A stretch of DNA of 64,000 nt from Prostheceraeus crozeri (Eukaryota > Platyhelminthes > Polycladida > Euryleptidae), in contig CAJQUW010004437.1 in NCBI GenBank assembly GCA_907163375.1, positions 1 to 64,000 on the forward strand. Reading direction: 5' to 3'. The notes under the pieces are model-generated. The model was not told the DNA's origin. It searched no databases and saw nothing but the letters and a program-made list of their open reading frames with translations. Position 1 is the stretch's first letter; every line of letters begins with the position of its first letter. This document shows positions 53,501-64,000 of this stretch, in pieces. Both the position numbers and the translations under genes were made by a program.

Positions 53501-54025
53501 TAAATGATTCCATTTGCAAATTAAAATGCATCAAAAATCTATGTGTCATAGATTCAAAACAAGGAAAATTTTGTGATGGCGATGGTCATAGATTGCTATC
53601 ATAATTTATAAGATTTGACACCAGCAATGCTGTTTTGTCATAGATAACTGCCGATGTCCTCCTATCCTTTGCCATGTAAAATGACACCATCAATGACGGA
53701 AATAGACATCGAATGACCTTGAAGTCGAGAGAGATCTGCATTGCAAAATTACTACCAGATAGTAGGCCTACATTTGCATTTTTGGGAACATTAGAAAATT
53801 CTTTGGAAATCAATTTCCAATTAATCCCTTTAAATTGGCTAACTTGACTCTCTGTCTATTATTTGCTATGCTATTGATTGTGCACTGTTTCTGTGATTAA
53901 TGTCTCGTTTATGTTTTGCACTAATTTATGATTATTGAAACAGCAAAAATATATGCTTTATTGCATTTTTATCAAAAAGCATCCGTGATGCGTCTATGAC
54001 TTATAACTTTGTGTCTTTATGTCTG

Positions 54026-55479
54026 TTATTCAAAAGATATTCGAACGAAGTTCCTGTTCCCATCTGCCTCCACAACCATTTTTTTGTTTTGGAGGAGCCT
54101 CACACCGAACTGAAATATAAGGAAAGCAGTTGATGTATGACAATTTTCATCAAATGATATTTTAGTCAAAAACTTACTTTCCGAGTTTGATGAGCTGACG
54201 TTTGTTGAGCCTGTTGAAGTGCTAAAGCTGTTAACTAGCATCCGCGAGAAGTTCTGTTTCTTGGAATCATCAACACGTTTCAGATATCGCCTCACAGAGT
54301 CTGAACTTTTGTGCCCTGTGACACATTGGATGTCTTGAACAGTTGCTCCATTGTTGAACATTTCTGTTACCACAGTCGCACGAACACAATGTGAGGTGTG
54401 CAATTTAGATAAATTAGGATTTTGAGAGATTTTCTTCATCAAATTCCCTTATGTGATTTGAGATCCCAACACGAGGTTGGAACTGTACCAGCACTTGGAA
54501 ACACGCCAATTTTTCAGAGTCTTGTAAAAAAGATATTTAGCATTTTCTGGCAATCTACTTAGTAGTGTCTCAATTGCAACTACAGGACAATTTCCTTGAT
54601 AGTCCGTCACATAGATCCGTGATTGCTTTTGATCAACACTTTGCTTTGAAACTGATGGTTGATGATTCTTTTGAATGGCGTTCAGGTTGCTTATCTCAAC
54701 GTATCGCATGCCCTTTGAATCAACGTTGATCAGTATATTGGATCTTTTTAAGTAGCGGATCCACTCACGGCCTCGCTGCCCTAGAAAGTATATGATGGAG
54801 AAAAAAACCTCTTGCAATTTTTGCAATGACCTTGCTCCTTTTGCAATGACCTGTCAAACTATTCTCTTAGCTTTTTCATGTCTGCGTCCTCTAGAGACTC
54901 AAATCGCTTTATAGATCCTCCGCTCTCTAAGTAGTTTTTAGTGATCGCTTTTAGAGTTTGGTTGGCGGAGAAGAATGCGACATCATTAATTATGTCAAAG
55001 TCTAGTGACAGAGGTGGCTGTCTAAAGTATCGGAATAGAGCAGCTCGAATGCAGTTAAGTGAGGCTGGTGAATAGAATTTTCCATCATTTGTTCTTAACT
55101 CAGAATAAAAGTACTTCAATAAATCGCACAGCTCTGACTTTGTTATGCTTTTAAAGTCAGACGTCAAGTTCTTCTCCCTCAGAAACTCAATAAACCTTTG
55201 TGAGAACTTCATCTGCTGGGATAGCGTTGAGGAGGGAGTGGCTGACATCTCTAAACATTCGAGATTCGCTCCTACCTCTCGTGGCAAACTGATTGAATCG
55301 CTTGATGATGTCTGGGAGCAATAAAAATCTGACTCTTTTACGTCAAGATTTGGTAGAGCTTCTTCGTTTCGCAGTAATTCTTGAATGTTGACAATTTCTT
55401 GAATTTCTGCGTCATCTAGTCCACAGATTGAATTACCCTTCAATTGACTGAAATCTATCAATCCGGAGTATGTCATCAC
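54026..55479 (-). pseudogene. Crypton-like tyrosine recombinase, broken
   Basis: Three minus-strand blocks. 55479-54859: N-terminal core-binding-like domain (FSQRFIEFLREKNLTSDFKS; SPASLNCIRAALFRYFRQPP), ending at a stop after KKLRE. 54826-54449: catalytic domain with SIIYFLGQRGREWIRYL (box I Arg). 54442-54026: LHTSHCVRATVVTEMFN (His-Xaa-Xaa-Arg type box II), CVTGHKSSDSVRRYLKR (His and the likely nucleophile Tyr). The R..H-R..H..Y order and the style match Crypton and KIAA1958-type recombinases. No RT, so not DIRS. A duplicated 14-mer (AGGTCATTGCAAAA, 20 bp apart, 54800-54855) sits at the break between the first two blocks. Ends of the element are unknown. Confidence 0.75.
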
Positions 55480-55638
55480 GCTAGATCTGCTTCACTTAGA
55501 AAGAAAATAGCTACCTTTTGAACTGGGATTTGAAATTTGGTAGGTCATCGATATCTCCTAGACGGCATCAAGATATCAGTGACTTTAGACAGACACACAC
55601 CAGTAATGATGGAACTAGAAATCTCATAAACAATATAG

Positions 55639-55747
55639 CTATTGCATCGGTATGACACCAGTAATACTGTCACTGATATCATCTCGTGCGCTAACGCGCA
55701 CTCGTCGATATCATAACAGCATTACTGGTGTCATACTGATGCAATAG
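55639..55747. repeat. 109-bp hairpin downstream of the PLE-D endonuclease
   Basis: Left arm CTATTGCATCGGTATGACAC.. pairs with ..GTGTCATACTGATGCAATAG with two mismatches over about 31 bp; the centre contains GATATC..GTGCGC/GCGCAC..GATATC, so pairing nearly resumes up to the TAAC loop. ACCAGTAAT words also occur just outside (near 55600). It may be the end of the recombinase element or an independent small insertion. Confidence 0.75.
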
Positions 55748-56452
55748 TATTATATTGCATTTGGTCTCTGGATGCTTATTTAGAGAAGGACTCATCATCT
55801 TTATACATACCTCTTCTTTTGTTTCTCTATAAAGTCGATCACAGTTTGATGGGAGTTTAAGTACAGGCATAACACAGAACGGGGGATCATTGCTAGCACA
55901 TTCATAGATATGTTTACATGCACGTAGCGAACGATAGGAGGAATCATTTATTTGCTGGCGATGGACTCGCACTCTCGATCGAAGAGAATCGCCCGTTTGT
56001 CCCACATAGAAGGCTTCGCATCCGCGGCATTTTAGCACATAAATTAGATCTTTGGAATCACAAGTCATGTTTGTTTTTATATAAAATAATTTCGTCTGTT
56101 CACCATGTTTATATTTGAATTCTTTCCTTACTATCATAGAATCACAGCACTTACATTTTTTATCTCCACATTTTGTAACTCCATCAACGCATTCATCTTT
56201 CTGCTTTCGCAATATTCGGAGTAGTGATGGAGGTTGACGGTAAGATTTACGGACTACGCATTTATCAAATGGATCGGTTAACTGCAACCCTGAGAAAACA
56301 GGCTTAATTACGATGTTATATATTTCTGGGTTGTTGGGATTAAATGTTTCAACAAAATTGATTACTGATTTATCCTGATTTGATTGTTTCGTGCGAATCG
56401 TATTGCACTTATTATGGAAAAGTATGTAGGGAAAGAATTTGCCTAGTAACAT
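55691..56452 (-). pseudogene. PLE-D GIY-YIG endonuclease end, RT missing
   Basis: Minus-strand frame: NFVETFNPNNPEIYNIVIKP (end of the RT thumb region), VTKCGDKKCKCCDSMIV (Cys-rich knuckle), YVLKCRGCEAFYVGQTGDSL and RSRVRVHRQQ (GIY-YIG), then KHIYECASNDPPFCVMPV. It shows what PLE-B looks like without the TA interruption: RQQINDSSYRSLRACKHI. The last 16 or so codons run through the hairpin and are not original. RT is lost at about 56452. Confidence 0.85.
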
Positions 56453-58545
56453 TCACAGGACGGACGCTTGGTTAGCTCTACTTTATGAACTAAGTTGATT
56501 AACATCAATTTATTCAAACGATATCTTTCGTGTAACCATGTTGACTTATACATCTCAAACATAAACTATTTTTGCGTTCATGAATTATGTGTTTTTATTT
56601 CGGATTGATAATATGCTTAATTTCAAAATTACATAATGCATAATTGTTGATTATTTATGAAATGCCTTAGACTTGCATGTATTAAAATCGAATTCCGTAC
56701 TGTAAGTTTGACTCCTAAATGTCATTATCTCACTACTTGCAAAACAATAGTAAGCACCATGCAACATTAGTGTGATCTTTATTGACAAAAGGCCTTAAAG
56801 CAACATACTTTAGACATCATTGAGGCTTTCCTTTAACATTGTGCTGGTATGACTTTAGTATGTAAAGCACACCACACTTGAAATAGCAGACGAAAAGCAT
56901 ACAAAAAGACGCAGAAATATACCGAGAAAATATTTTGGTATGCATCCTTCGCATGTGATTGGTATTGAGCGATTTACAATGTGGTTGCAGGAGAAGCGTC
57001 AGGTAACGCAAAGCTATAAGGAAATGAAGACAATGAGAAAAATGTTGGAAAAGCAGAAAACAGTATTCTAGATAGTGCAGTTATAAAACATGCCATATGC
57101 TGACATATCCTGAAAAAGGACCTGAGTAATTCGGGTCATTTGGGATATTGATGGTGTATCATGCTTTTGACAATGGCACTTTTATAGGGATCGACCTCAG
57201 GTAGTCTATTTGAAATGCAACCTGATCTGATCAGATCCAGGTACTCAAATAGATAAACTGCGGAAGCGTGACAGTTGACCCTGGCATGTAGGCTACCGCA
57301 TGGACGCATATATCGGGTATATGTGGTGTATAGTTCAGATGTAGGCCTACTGACGGCGCGTTTTCTTTTGCCAATACTTCCACCACTGCTGAACCCTAAA
57401 AACTTAAATGCATGCACAGTGACTATCCTGTCTTACTGTTTAGAGTTTGTGAAAAATCTAGCAGAATGATTAGAAATGCAAAAAATGAGACAAATACATT
57501 GTTTGGTAATTTTTCTCGCTTTTTCGATCTGTTTTTGGTTAAAAGTTTCGCCAATCGAGCACTGTTTATAACGACATGCCTGAAAATGACTAAAGCCGTG
57601 CTTTGAAGAATGGCCAAAGTCGTGCCCGGACAAATCTGACGCGTGGGACAATGGGCGACATCGTTCCCGGACAGCACCTGTGCTTGGTAAACTGGCCGGA
57701 AAATGGCCGTTCCCGGAATACACCTGGGCACCCAGTTCATTCGCATAAACTTGTGACATACATGTAACACACGTCATGCATGCGCCTATCAACTGTTATA
57801 TGACACTTATATCACATGTAATCAAGTACCAACCTGTGACATAGCTTCATCATTAAATTCTAATTCGCGAGACCTTTCGACGACAGATAAATTATGAGAA
57901 ACATACAAAATGAAATAAAAGAAAGTGAGTTAAAGTCAAAGGTCATACGTTAGAAGTCAGATCCACGGCAGCGCAAGCGTCATCACTGTTTGCTTTTGTA
58001 CACACAATCTGGGTCTTGTGACGCTGATGATTGTCGCCTCTAGGAATGGTACACTGTAAACTGTGCAATACCAAAGCTACTTACGAAACCGATGTACAAA
58101 ACGAGAATAACAAAATGTACGAAATCACTATTGTTCGTGCTCATACATTGCGAATGGGATTGATTTTCCTATTGGATTATCTTTATCATCCAATAGGAAA
58201 GCCGTCGATCATTCATACTGCCATGTTTATCAAATTCTTCAGCTATATCATCAAATAGTGCAGTGGAACAATATATCATCGTATTCATGGTTCTTTAAGG
58301 AATATATGTGTGGCTCTTTTCTTCGAAATTGGTACTGTCTCTTTGAGTACTAGCTGCTCAGCACCTCGATCGTCTTATTCTCACGTGATTGGTTCTGTCC
58401 TCGGCTTTCATCGTATATCATTTCATAAGTCAATGATCATTCGACTCGTCGCGGTGTAAGGAATAATTTGGTGTATCGTGCAACTTCGTGGGACCAACCA
58501 GTTTGAGTAAGGAGCACATTTTTGAGTCAAAGCTGGTCACTGTCA
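56453..58545. other. Non-coding region
   Basis: No supported gene. One short hairpin (CCTATTGGAT..ATCCAATAGG, 58171-58200) was noticed. Frames of 90-120 codons on minus around 57423-57792 overlap each other in two phases and have no known motif. Confidence 0.45.
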
Positions 58546-58563
58546 TTCTGCGCATGCGCAGAA
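58546..58563. promoter_or_regulatory. Perfect palindrome with an NRF-1-like core
   Basis: TTCTGCGCATGCGCAGAA; its centre TGCGCATGCGCA equals the consensus of NRF-1, a conserved animal promoter factor. It lies about 200 bp upstream of the LINE ORF1 region. Binding is not shown. Confidence 0.4.
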
Positions 58564-58637
58564 AATCTATTAGTACGTGACTGCCGGCCGATTCTCGATT
58601 CATCAAAGTAATTCTACGATCTTCACTTTTGTGACCG

Positions 58638-58712
58638 ATCGAGCGAGGCAGTACTATCATAGTTCAGTGGCTTAATTCATTGACTGCAACGTTCAAGGTT
58701 CAGGGTTCAATT
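58638..58712 (+). repeat. tRNA-like segment (A and B box), SINE head or LINE leader
   Basis: TAGTTCAGTGGCTTAATTCA resembles a Pol III A box with D-loop, and GGTTCAATTCC, 32 bp on, resembles the B box; the spacing and an ATTGACTGCAACGTTCAA anticodon-arm-like stretch suit a degenerate tRNA. The acceptor stem is not intact and a T run follows, so this is not a functional tRNA gene. Confidence 0.45.
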
Positions 58713-58764
58713 CCTTTTTTTGACAATTTTGTAAAGTTTTCATAGCAAAATGAGTGCTCTTCTA

Positions 58765-59442
58765 ATGATGTCCAACAACAACGCTTTGATAATCTCAAAG
58801 AAGACATTCAAAACTTCATAAAGACGGAGATAGCAGGCATCCAAACCGCAATCAGCACATTGTCATCTAGGATCTTTGGTTTGGAGGAGTCCTGAAAACC
58901 GTAATCACATCCCAAACACGCTACGAAAATGAAATGCAACAAATGAAACAAAGAATGAATGATCTGACTGAAGAAAATGTTCTAATAAAAAGCAAGATTG
59001 ATATCAATTTCGAGGAAACGGTGTCAGAAATTTCAATGCGGGAATCAAAGAAACTCCAGAACACAAGTATATTGATGAACGAAAAGCAAAGGACAAAGAG
59101 CAAATAGCTGCCATTGCCGAGGAGTTGGAGATTGAAGAGTATGAGATCAAAGATATATATCGTATTGGGAGGAACCTGCAGAGATCAATACTTATTCCAG
59201 TTATCTTTGAAGATGTTTCTCATAAGCGGTCGTTTCTCAGAAAAGCCAAGTTGCTGAGAGGTTCAAGTGTGTTTGATCAGTGTTACATTAATCCTGATCT
59301 GACGTTCTTCCAAAGAGCAAAGAATAAGGAGTTGATGGATGACTTGAAACGACATCGACAAAATGGTATTGAAATGGTTATAAGAAGAGGAAAACTTATC
59401 CCAAAAGATATGGCTTCAAATCCACAACAGCATTTTCTTTAA
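58765..59442 (+). pseudogene. LINE ORF1-like protein, broken
   Basis: A first block reads FDNLKEDIQNFIKTEIAGIQ and meets a stop near 58893; a second block is a coiled coil (YENEMQQMKQRMNDLTEENV) and stops at 59105. A third (59125-59442) reads EIEEYEIKDIYRIGR, IPVIFEDVSHKRSFLRKAKL and IEMVIRRGKLIP, the RRM-like and C-terminal part typical of LINE ORF1 proteins that bind element RNA. Three frames, so a pseudogene. Confidence 0.7.
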
Positions 59443-59486
59443 CTTCTTATACCGACACAGTTCCTTTGCATCAAACCGACAATTTT

Positions 59487-62034
59487 TACCCTCTATTGTT
59501 GTTTCGAATGTAAGATCATTGCCAAATAAAATTGACGAACTCAATGCATTTACGTCAACGTTTTCTCCGGATATATTGGTTCTGACAGAGTCTTGGCTCC
59601 ACGACGGCATCGCTGACTTTCAGATTTCGCTACCAGGTTACTCGAGCCCGTTTCGTGCAGATCGAGAAGATGGTCGTGTTGGTGGAAGTGCTTGCTACTA
59701 TATTCATCCATGGAATGTCTGTGTCTTCAATTTCCTCGTCTATAGTTGGTTTTGATAGCTGTTTATGCTCCGCCCAACCTTAGATCAACCGCAAATGATG
59801 GGATCATTCAATTTTTCCTCAATTATTTGGACAAGATGCTCGACAGTTCCTCTTTTGGCTTTCGGCTAATCATTTGCGGTGACTTCAACAAGTTGTCGAT
59901 GGTAGACGTTGAAAATACCTTTTGTCTCTCGCAAATTGTACATTTTCCAACTCGACAAGGTTCGCAGTTAGACAAAGTATTCGTCGATGATTCTCTCAAA
60001 TCTAAGTACACCAATGTCTTTCCTGGTCCTGCATTTGGTAAATCTGACCATTTATCAATAATCAAGAAGACAAGTGACACACATAAGTGCATTCCACAAA
60101 AGATATGTAAAGTATATGACTATCGAGAGAGCAATATGACTAAAATAGCTCAATCAACCAAGTACCCTGGCACAAGTGGTACCAAACAGATGATAGCTTG
60201 AAGGATAAACTGTCATATTTCTATGAGAAAATCGAAGAAGCTGTGTCTTCGATTCCTTATAACTATGTTGTAATGAAAGTCGATGATATGCCATGGATGA
60301 CTCCGGTGCTAAAACATCTGATTAACTGCAAACATAAAGCTTTTCGAACCAGAAATGTTCCACTGTACTATAATTTTAAGAATAAATTGAACACTGAAAT
60401 GAAATGCGCGAAAAGCAGTTGGACTAAAAGGTTGACAAAAAGTGCGGGAGGTATTTGGAAGGTGGTAAATGGTACAAAAGTAGCTCAAACGACAATCAAC
60501 CGGCCAAGCTCCTTGCCTTGTTTGGAAATCCAACAATTGCAGTAGAATCAATCAATTATGCTATTTATGAGCACTACTCTCCTCTCCCAAATTGGTCCAG
60601 CATAATGAAGGATATTTCAGAAAATGAAAAGTCATGGTCTCCGAACATCACGGTTGCATCGGTCCGCAACGCACTTTCCAAACTCAACATCAAAAAAGCT
60701 TCTGGCAATAACAAAATCCCTTCTAGAATATTTCGTGACTGCGCTGAAGCCATTGCTGGTCTAGTTACTCATCTTTTTTCACTTTCGATACACTTCTTTG
60801 ATGTCCCTGAGCAATGGAAAACATCAGATGTTATTCCTGTACCGAAATCGAAGGAAATTGACATTAACAATATTCGACCTGTCTCTCTTTTACATCCACT
60901 GATAAAAATATTGGAAAAATTTGTTGTTAACTCATTAAAAGACAATTTTGTGATGATATATGGTAGAGAACAGTTCGGATTTCGACCTGGATCTTCGACA
61001 CTGATGGCACAAATTGCTTTAATGGACTTCAGAACTATATCCTTGGATGTCAAAAAATACAGTAGCGTTGTTTTGATATCATTTGACATTAGCCGTGCCT
61101 TCGATACCGTACATCACTCATGCTTGATGAAGACGCTGATTGACGCAAATCTTCCAACATCCTTCCTCAAATGGTGTGCCAACTACCTGCAGAATAGACA
61201 TCAACGCGTGAAAATGAGCAACACCTATAGTTCTCTCGCACTGATTACATCTGGGGTACCCCAAGGTTCTGTCATTGCTCCTTATCTTTTTTCATGTCAT
61301 ATGGGCACTCTCAAACCGAAAACAATTGGCTCAAAAATCTTCAAGTAGGCTACGCTGATGATGTAGTTGTTGAGGTACCAATTTCAAAAGCCGCTAATTT
61401 GAATTTGCTGGTGCACTCTGAAATGAAGCATGTGGAGAATTGGTGTCGGCACAATGGCTTGAGCTTGAATGCCAATAAAACTAAAGTTATGTTGGTTCGA
61501 GGACGTAGCAACTGTGCGATATTCCCAATCAAGTACTCCCTTGTGACGGAAATGAAGATTTTGGGGGTTGTATTTAATGAGATCTTATCCTGGGATAACC
61601 ACATTAATCATATTTGCAAGCTGGCATCGCGAAGAATCTTTTTGCTGAAACAACTTCGATCATCTGGTGTTACGAAAGACGAACTTATAAAAGTTTACAA
61701 CGCACACATTAGAAGTATACTTGAGTTCAATTGTCCACTCTTCGTTGGTCTAAATTTGAAGAACTAAAGACGGCTAGATCTTATCCGTAAAAGATGCCAC
61801 CGACTCATTTGTGACTAGGAATGCAAGTGCCAGAGCATGCCTGCGCTGATGGGTAGACGACATAGGCTTGCAATGAAAACGTTTTGTCAGATGCTGAATC
61901 CCTATCACCAACTTCATGACATTGTCCCGAAACCACTTCCATATACTCAAAACATTTTACGATCCCTTTTTGCTCCACAGCCCGCCGCTCGTCTACATTC
62001 GTACCGTATTGTACAATTCTTTATAACAATTTGA
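59487..62034 (+). pseudogene. LINE ORF2: endonuclease and reverse transcriptase, broken
   Basis: Endonuclease: VRSLPNKIDELNA, DILVLTESWLHDGI and, after a shift near 59750, LIAVYAPPNL, LIICGDFN and GKSDHLSII. RT: LNIKKASGNNKIPSRIF, IIPVPKSKE-like PVPKSKEIDINNIRPVSLL, EQFGFRPGSS, LISFDISRAFDTVHH (first Asp), TSGVPQGSVIAPYLF, then after a shift near 61330 GYADDVVVE (YADD box intact), HNGLSLNANKTKVML and MKILGVVFNEILSW. A stop near 61765 precedes the tail RRHRLAMKTFCQMLNPYHQL ending at 62034. Catalytic residues are present, but at least four shifts or stops silence it. Confidence 0.88.
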
Positions 62035-62200
62035 TGTTCTGACGCACATCCGACTGTTTGCTAATTTATTCGCTACTTTTGAACTGATTGATCTTTTTCT
62101 GAAACTTCTTTGACTATTTCATTTTGCATCTTCTCTTGTATTCAACTGCTATATTGATTGCCATTCCGAAGAAATAAACGTATATATACATATTATAAAA

Positions 62201-62556
62201 AGGAACAAAGTTTTGCGTTCTTGAGTTTCACTCAACCATTTATTCAAGCTAAGTTTTCTTTTGTTTTTAGGGTCTGTTAGTTGCGTGATGGAAAACAATA
62301 TGATGATGATGAAAGTAATATACACTGTAATTAAGGTCCTCATGCATTCATGCGGCATGTTGACACAAACCATAATAAAACCATGTACTATACAGCCAGC
62401 ACACGTCAGCTAATCACGACTTGCTCCTTCTGAGCCTTCGCTCTCGTCGATGCAGAGCGTCTAGAAAGTCAATGCAGTGCGTCTAGAGTATGCAAGGTTC
62501 TCCAAGGTAAAAGACTTCCCAGATTCAACCTCTTCCACGTTCGAAGACTACACGGG
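62201..62556. other. Non-coding region between the LINE and hAT
   Basis: No gene recognised; GCGTCTAGA occurs twice near 62456-62486. Confidence 0.4.
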
Positions 62557-62564
62557 GTCATGAG

Positions 62565-63326
62565 CAGGGCCAGGCGGATTCCGCGGCACGAAATTCCATA
62601 TATCATGACATCTTATCGAAAAACAAGACCGTTTTGAATAGTAATTCATATATTCTTAATCGACTAGTGATGTCCGTTTTCTATTCCAAAGACGTTCACC
62701 ATTCAAAATCCGAGTATGTACACACCGCTCGAAAAATTATTCCACTTTACTGACGATTTATATTAAAAAGACTATTATTCAAGATAAACAGAAGGCAATT
62801 TTCAGGCATATAACGAATTTTATTGACTACGCAAGTTATGCAAGCAAAATGTGTCTAAAATCGCAGCGTCTTAAAAACTATTGTAATAGGCGTACAGTAA
62901 ACCAGAGGCGTTTTCGTCGCGAAGAGACTGTCGTAGCGGAGAGAAGATATTGTTGTAGCAGGAGAAGCTCCGTTCCACCTCAGCTGAACTGATCTTCATC
63001 CAAATACAGTCCAGAGCCAACTTGGACAGCAAGGGAAGTTCACCTGAATGGCTACGCCACCAAATATCCAACTGCATTTCAGGATATCCTTCTTCTGGGT
63101 GAGGCCGCAGACAGATTGCTGTGTAGTTTGCCCACTCATTCAACAAGGCGCTCGATGGATCGTCGAGACCTGGCATCAAAGAATAATCGACGATGACGAT
63201 TCCGCACATTTCCGCTTATAACTGATTATTCCGCATATTTCCGCACGAAATTGTATTTTCCGCATTTACCGTTCGAAATAGGAGATTCCGCGGGTTACCA
63301 CGGCGCGCGGAATCCGCCTGGCCCTG
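62565..63326. mobile_element. Small hAT deletion derivative
   Basis: Ends CAGGGCCAGGCGGATTCCGC and GCGGAATCCGCCTGGCCCTG are exact inverted repeats. Flanks GTCATGAG (62557-62564) and GACATGAG (63327-63334) form an 8-bp duplication with one mismatch. 762 bp long, with the 3' part of a transposase gene inside. Confidence 0.9.
62871..63209 (-). pseudogene. hAT transposase C-terminal dimerisation domain
   Basis: Minus-strand frame of 112 codons: HSGELPLLSKLALDCIWMKI, SSAEVERSFSCYNNIFSPLR and LRDENASGLLYAYYN. The S-S/A-Xaa-E-R-Xaa-F-S pattern is the signature of the hAT C-terminal domain that mediates dimerisation. The BED finger and the catalytic DDE core are deleted, so the protein cannot move the element. 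Confidence 0.88.
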
Positions 63327-63334
63327 GACATGAG

Positions 63335-64000
63335 TGTCTCTTCAGAAAAGAACAAGGTGCCTACATCGCGTCGTAAACGTGGAATTTTCCTTAATTCGAC
63401 AATTGCTTTTGAAGTACATTCTATCATTCTCAGTCTTCACATAGTCATGCTTGGGGAGCTAAGATACCAAGCTTAAAAACTGCGATCCAATGACATCGAA
63501 ACAAAATTCCACAATTTATGAATTTCAACGATTTTAATATATACACATGGTTTGTAAGTTTGATCCTACGAATTTTGAAATTCAGAAATTTTACTTTTGT
63601 CATTTCAAACCGATTTAAGAATGATTTCTAAAGGTGTTCGAAGAATTAGCGACTCAAAAATGCCTATAAATGAGTCCATGTCAAGAACATACCGGTAATA
63701 GTCATATTTCATTATCCTGTTATAAGTAATATTTTACAATAATACGTGTATATTGTAATAAGTATATTAATATGTAATATTGATATTATTATTAAATTAA
63801 TCAATAATATTTAATGTGTACATATTAATAGTATATAATATGTAATAAGTATATTTTACATTAATACGTGCATAGCATTGTGGCCTCTACACATATCGTT
63901 TAGCAATATATTGCACATGTTGTAATACAACGAATTTCATTGGCCTATAAGCTCTGTATCTGCCAAGTACATGTCAATTGACGATCAAGTGTCATAAAAG
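63335..64000. other. Non-coding AT-rich end of the window
   Basis: No gene. Between 63715 and 63885, words such as TAATAAGTATATT and TTTTACA(A/T)TAATACGTG occur twice in an AT-rich tract, a degenerate duplication of about 125 bp period. Confidence 0.5.

Larger units (their letters stand above)
53410..56452 (-). mobile_element. PLE-D remnant, with a tyrosine recombinase element inside
   Basis: Minus-strand GIY-YIG coding end (56452-55750) and, 2.2 kb further on, a 3' tail with a hammerhead-like fold (53460-53500) beside a TA tract. The tail resembles that of PLE-B (both contain GAAACCGGTTGGGC), so the intervening Crypton-like recombinase and hairpin probably inserted into the PLE-D 3' region. 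That both parts belong to one copy is an inference. Confidence 0.6.
58740..62200 (+). mobile_element. CR1/L2-group LINE, nearly full length, degenerate
   Basis: ORF1-like coiled-coil protein, apurinic-type endonuclease, reverse transcriptase and a C-terminal tail in order on plus, with several stops and frameshifts. It ends in a 3' region with AATAAA near 62172. No clear poly-A. The clade is inferred from motif style. Confidence 0.82.

Noticed and set aside
54026-55479. DIRS retrotransposon
   Set aside because: No RT, RNase H or methyltransferase accompanies the recombinase; the nearby GIY-YIG frame belongs to a Penelope family.
58638-58712. Functional tRNA gene
   Set aside because: No paired acceptor stem and several off-consensus positions.
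60769-61089. 106-codon minus-strand frame
   Set aside because: Antisense of LINE reverse transcriptase.

Overview
This is metazoan nuclear DNA: AT-rich, gene-poor, with short GT..AG introns and long non-coding tracts, and packed with animal-type transposable elements. The taxon cannot be fixed from sequence alone. An aquatic invertebrate is the best guess, because Penelope-like elements, PIF/Harbinger, piggyBac, hAT, a Crypton-like recombinase and Ty3/gypsy occur together and palindromic words such as TAGGCCTA are frequent. No rRNA, intact tRNA, CRISPR or prokaryotic operon was seen, and I found no clearly intact host gene.

Layout. 1-6.9 kb: mostly non-coding, with an RTE-like LINE tail (1.4-2.2 kb). 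6.98-31.97 kb: one or two old broken genes, a coiled-coil gene and a TNP2/EnSpm-like transposase-derived gene, expanded by nested insertions. A 9.4-kb foldback element (7706-17072, 9-bp target duplication, equal 365-bp tips, 5 versus about 17 tandem units of 157 bp) split a coding exon. A hAT footprint of 12.1 kb (18530-30641) lies in an intron and itself holds Harbinger-1 (19774-24859, with Penelope element PLE-A in its Myb-gene intron), Harbinger-2 (24939-28010) and a Tc1/IS630-like element (28450-30164).

33.6-43.0 kb: a degenerate Ty3/gypsy element with both LTRs, carrying an internally deleted piggyBac at a TTAA site (35920-36930) and a second, intron-bearing piggyBac (about 38662-42735). 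The latter contains a near-perfect 1.07-kb palindrome made of two head-to-head Penelope GIY-YIG ends. 43-47.4 kb: non-coding plus a MITE-like element. 47.5-53.3 kb: an inverted pair of PLE-B ends, with PLE-C inserted in a (TA)n tract of one end. 53.4-56.5 kb: a PLE-D remnant enclosing a Crypton-like tyrosine recombinase. 58.7-62.2 kb: a CR1/L2-group LINE. 62.56-63.33 kb: a small hAT deletion derivative.

How the parts relate. Almost every coding segment belongs to a selfish element and nearly all are broken by stops, frameshifts or catalytic substitutions. Empty sites can be read for several insertions: removing the foldback reopens a host reading frame up to a splice donor, and removing the TTAA-flanked piggyBac rejoins the gypsy frame. 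The most unusual signals are the foldback with amplified terminal modules, repeated head-to-head Penelope ends, Penelope copies sitting in TA microsatellites, and hammerhead-ribozyme-like folds at the 3' ends of four Penelope families.
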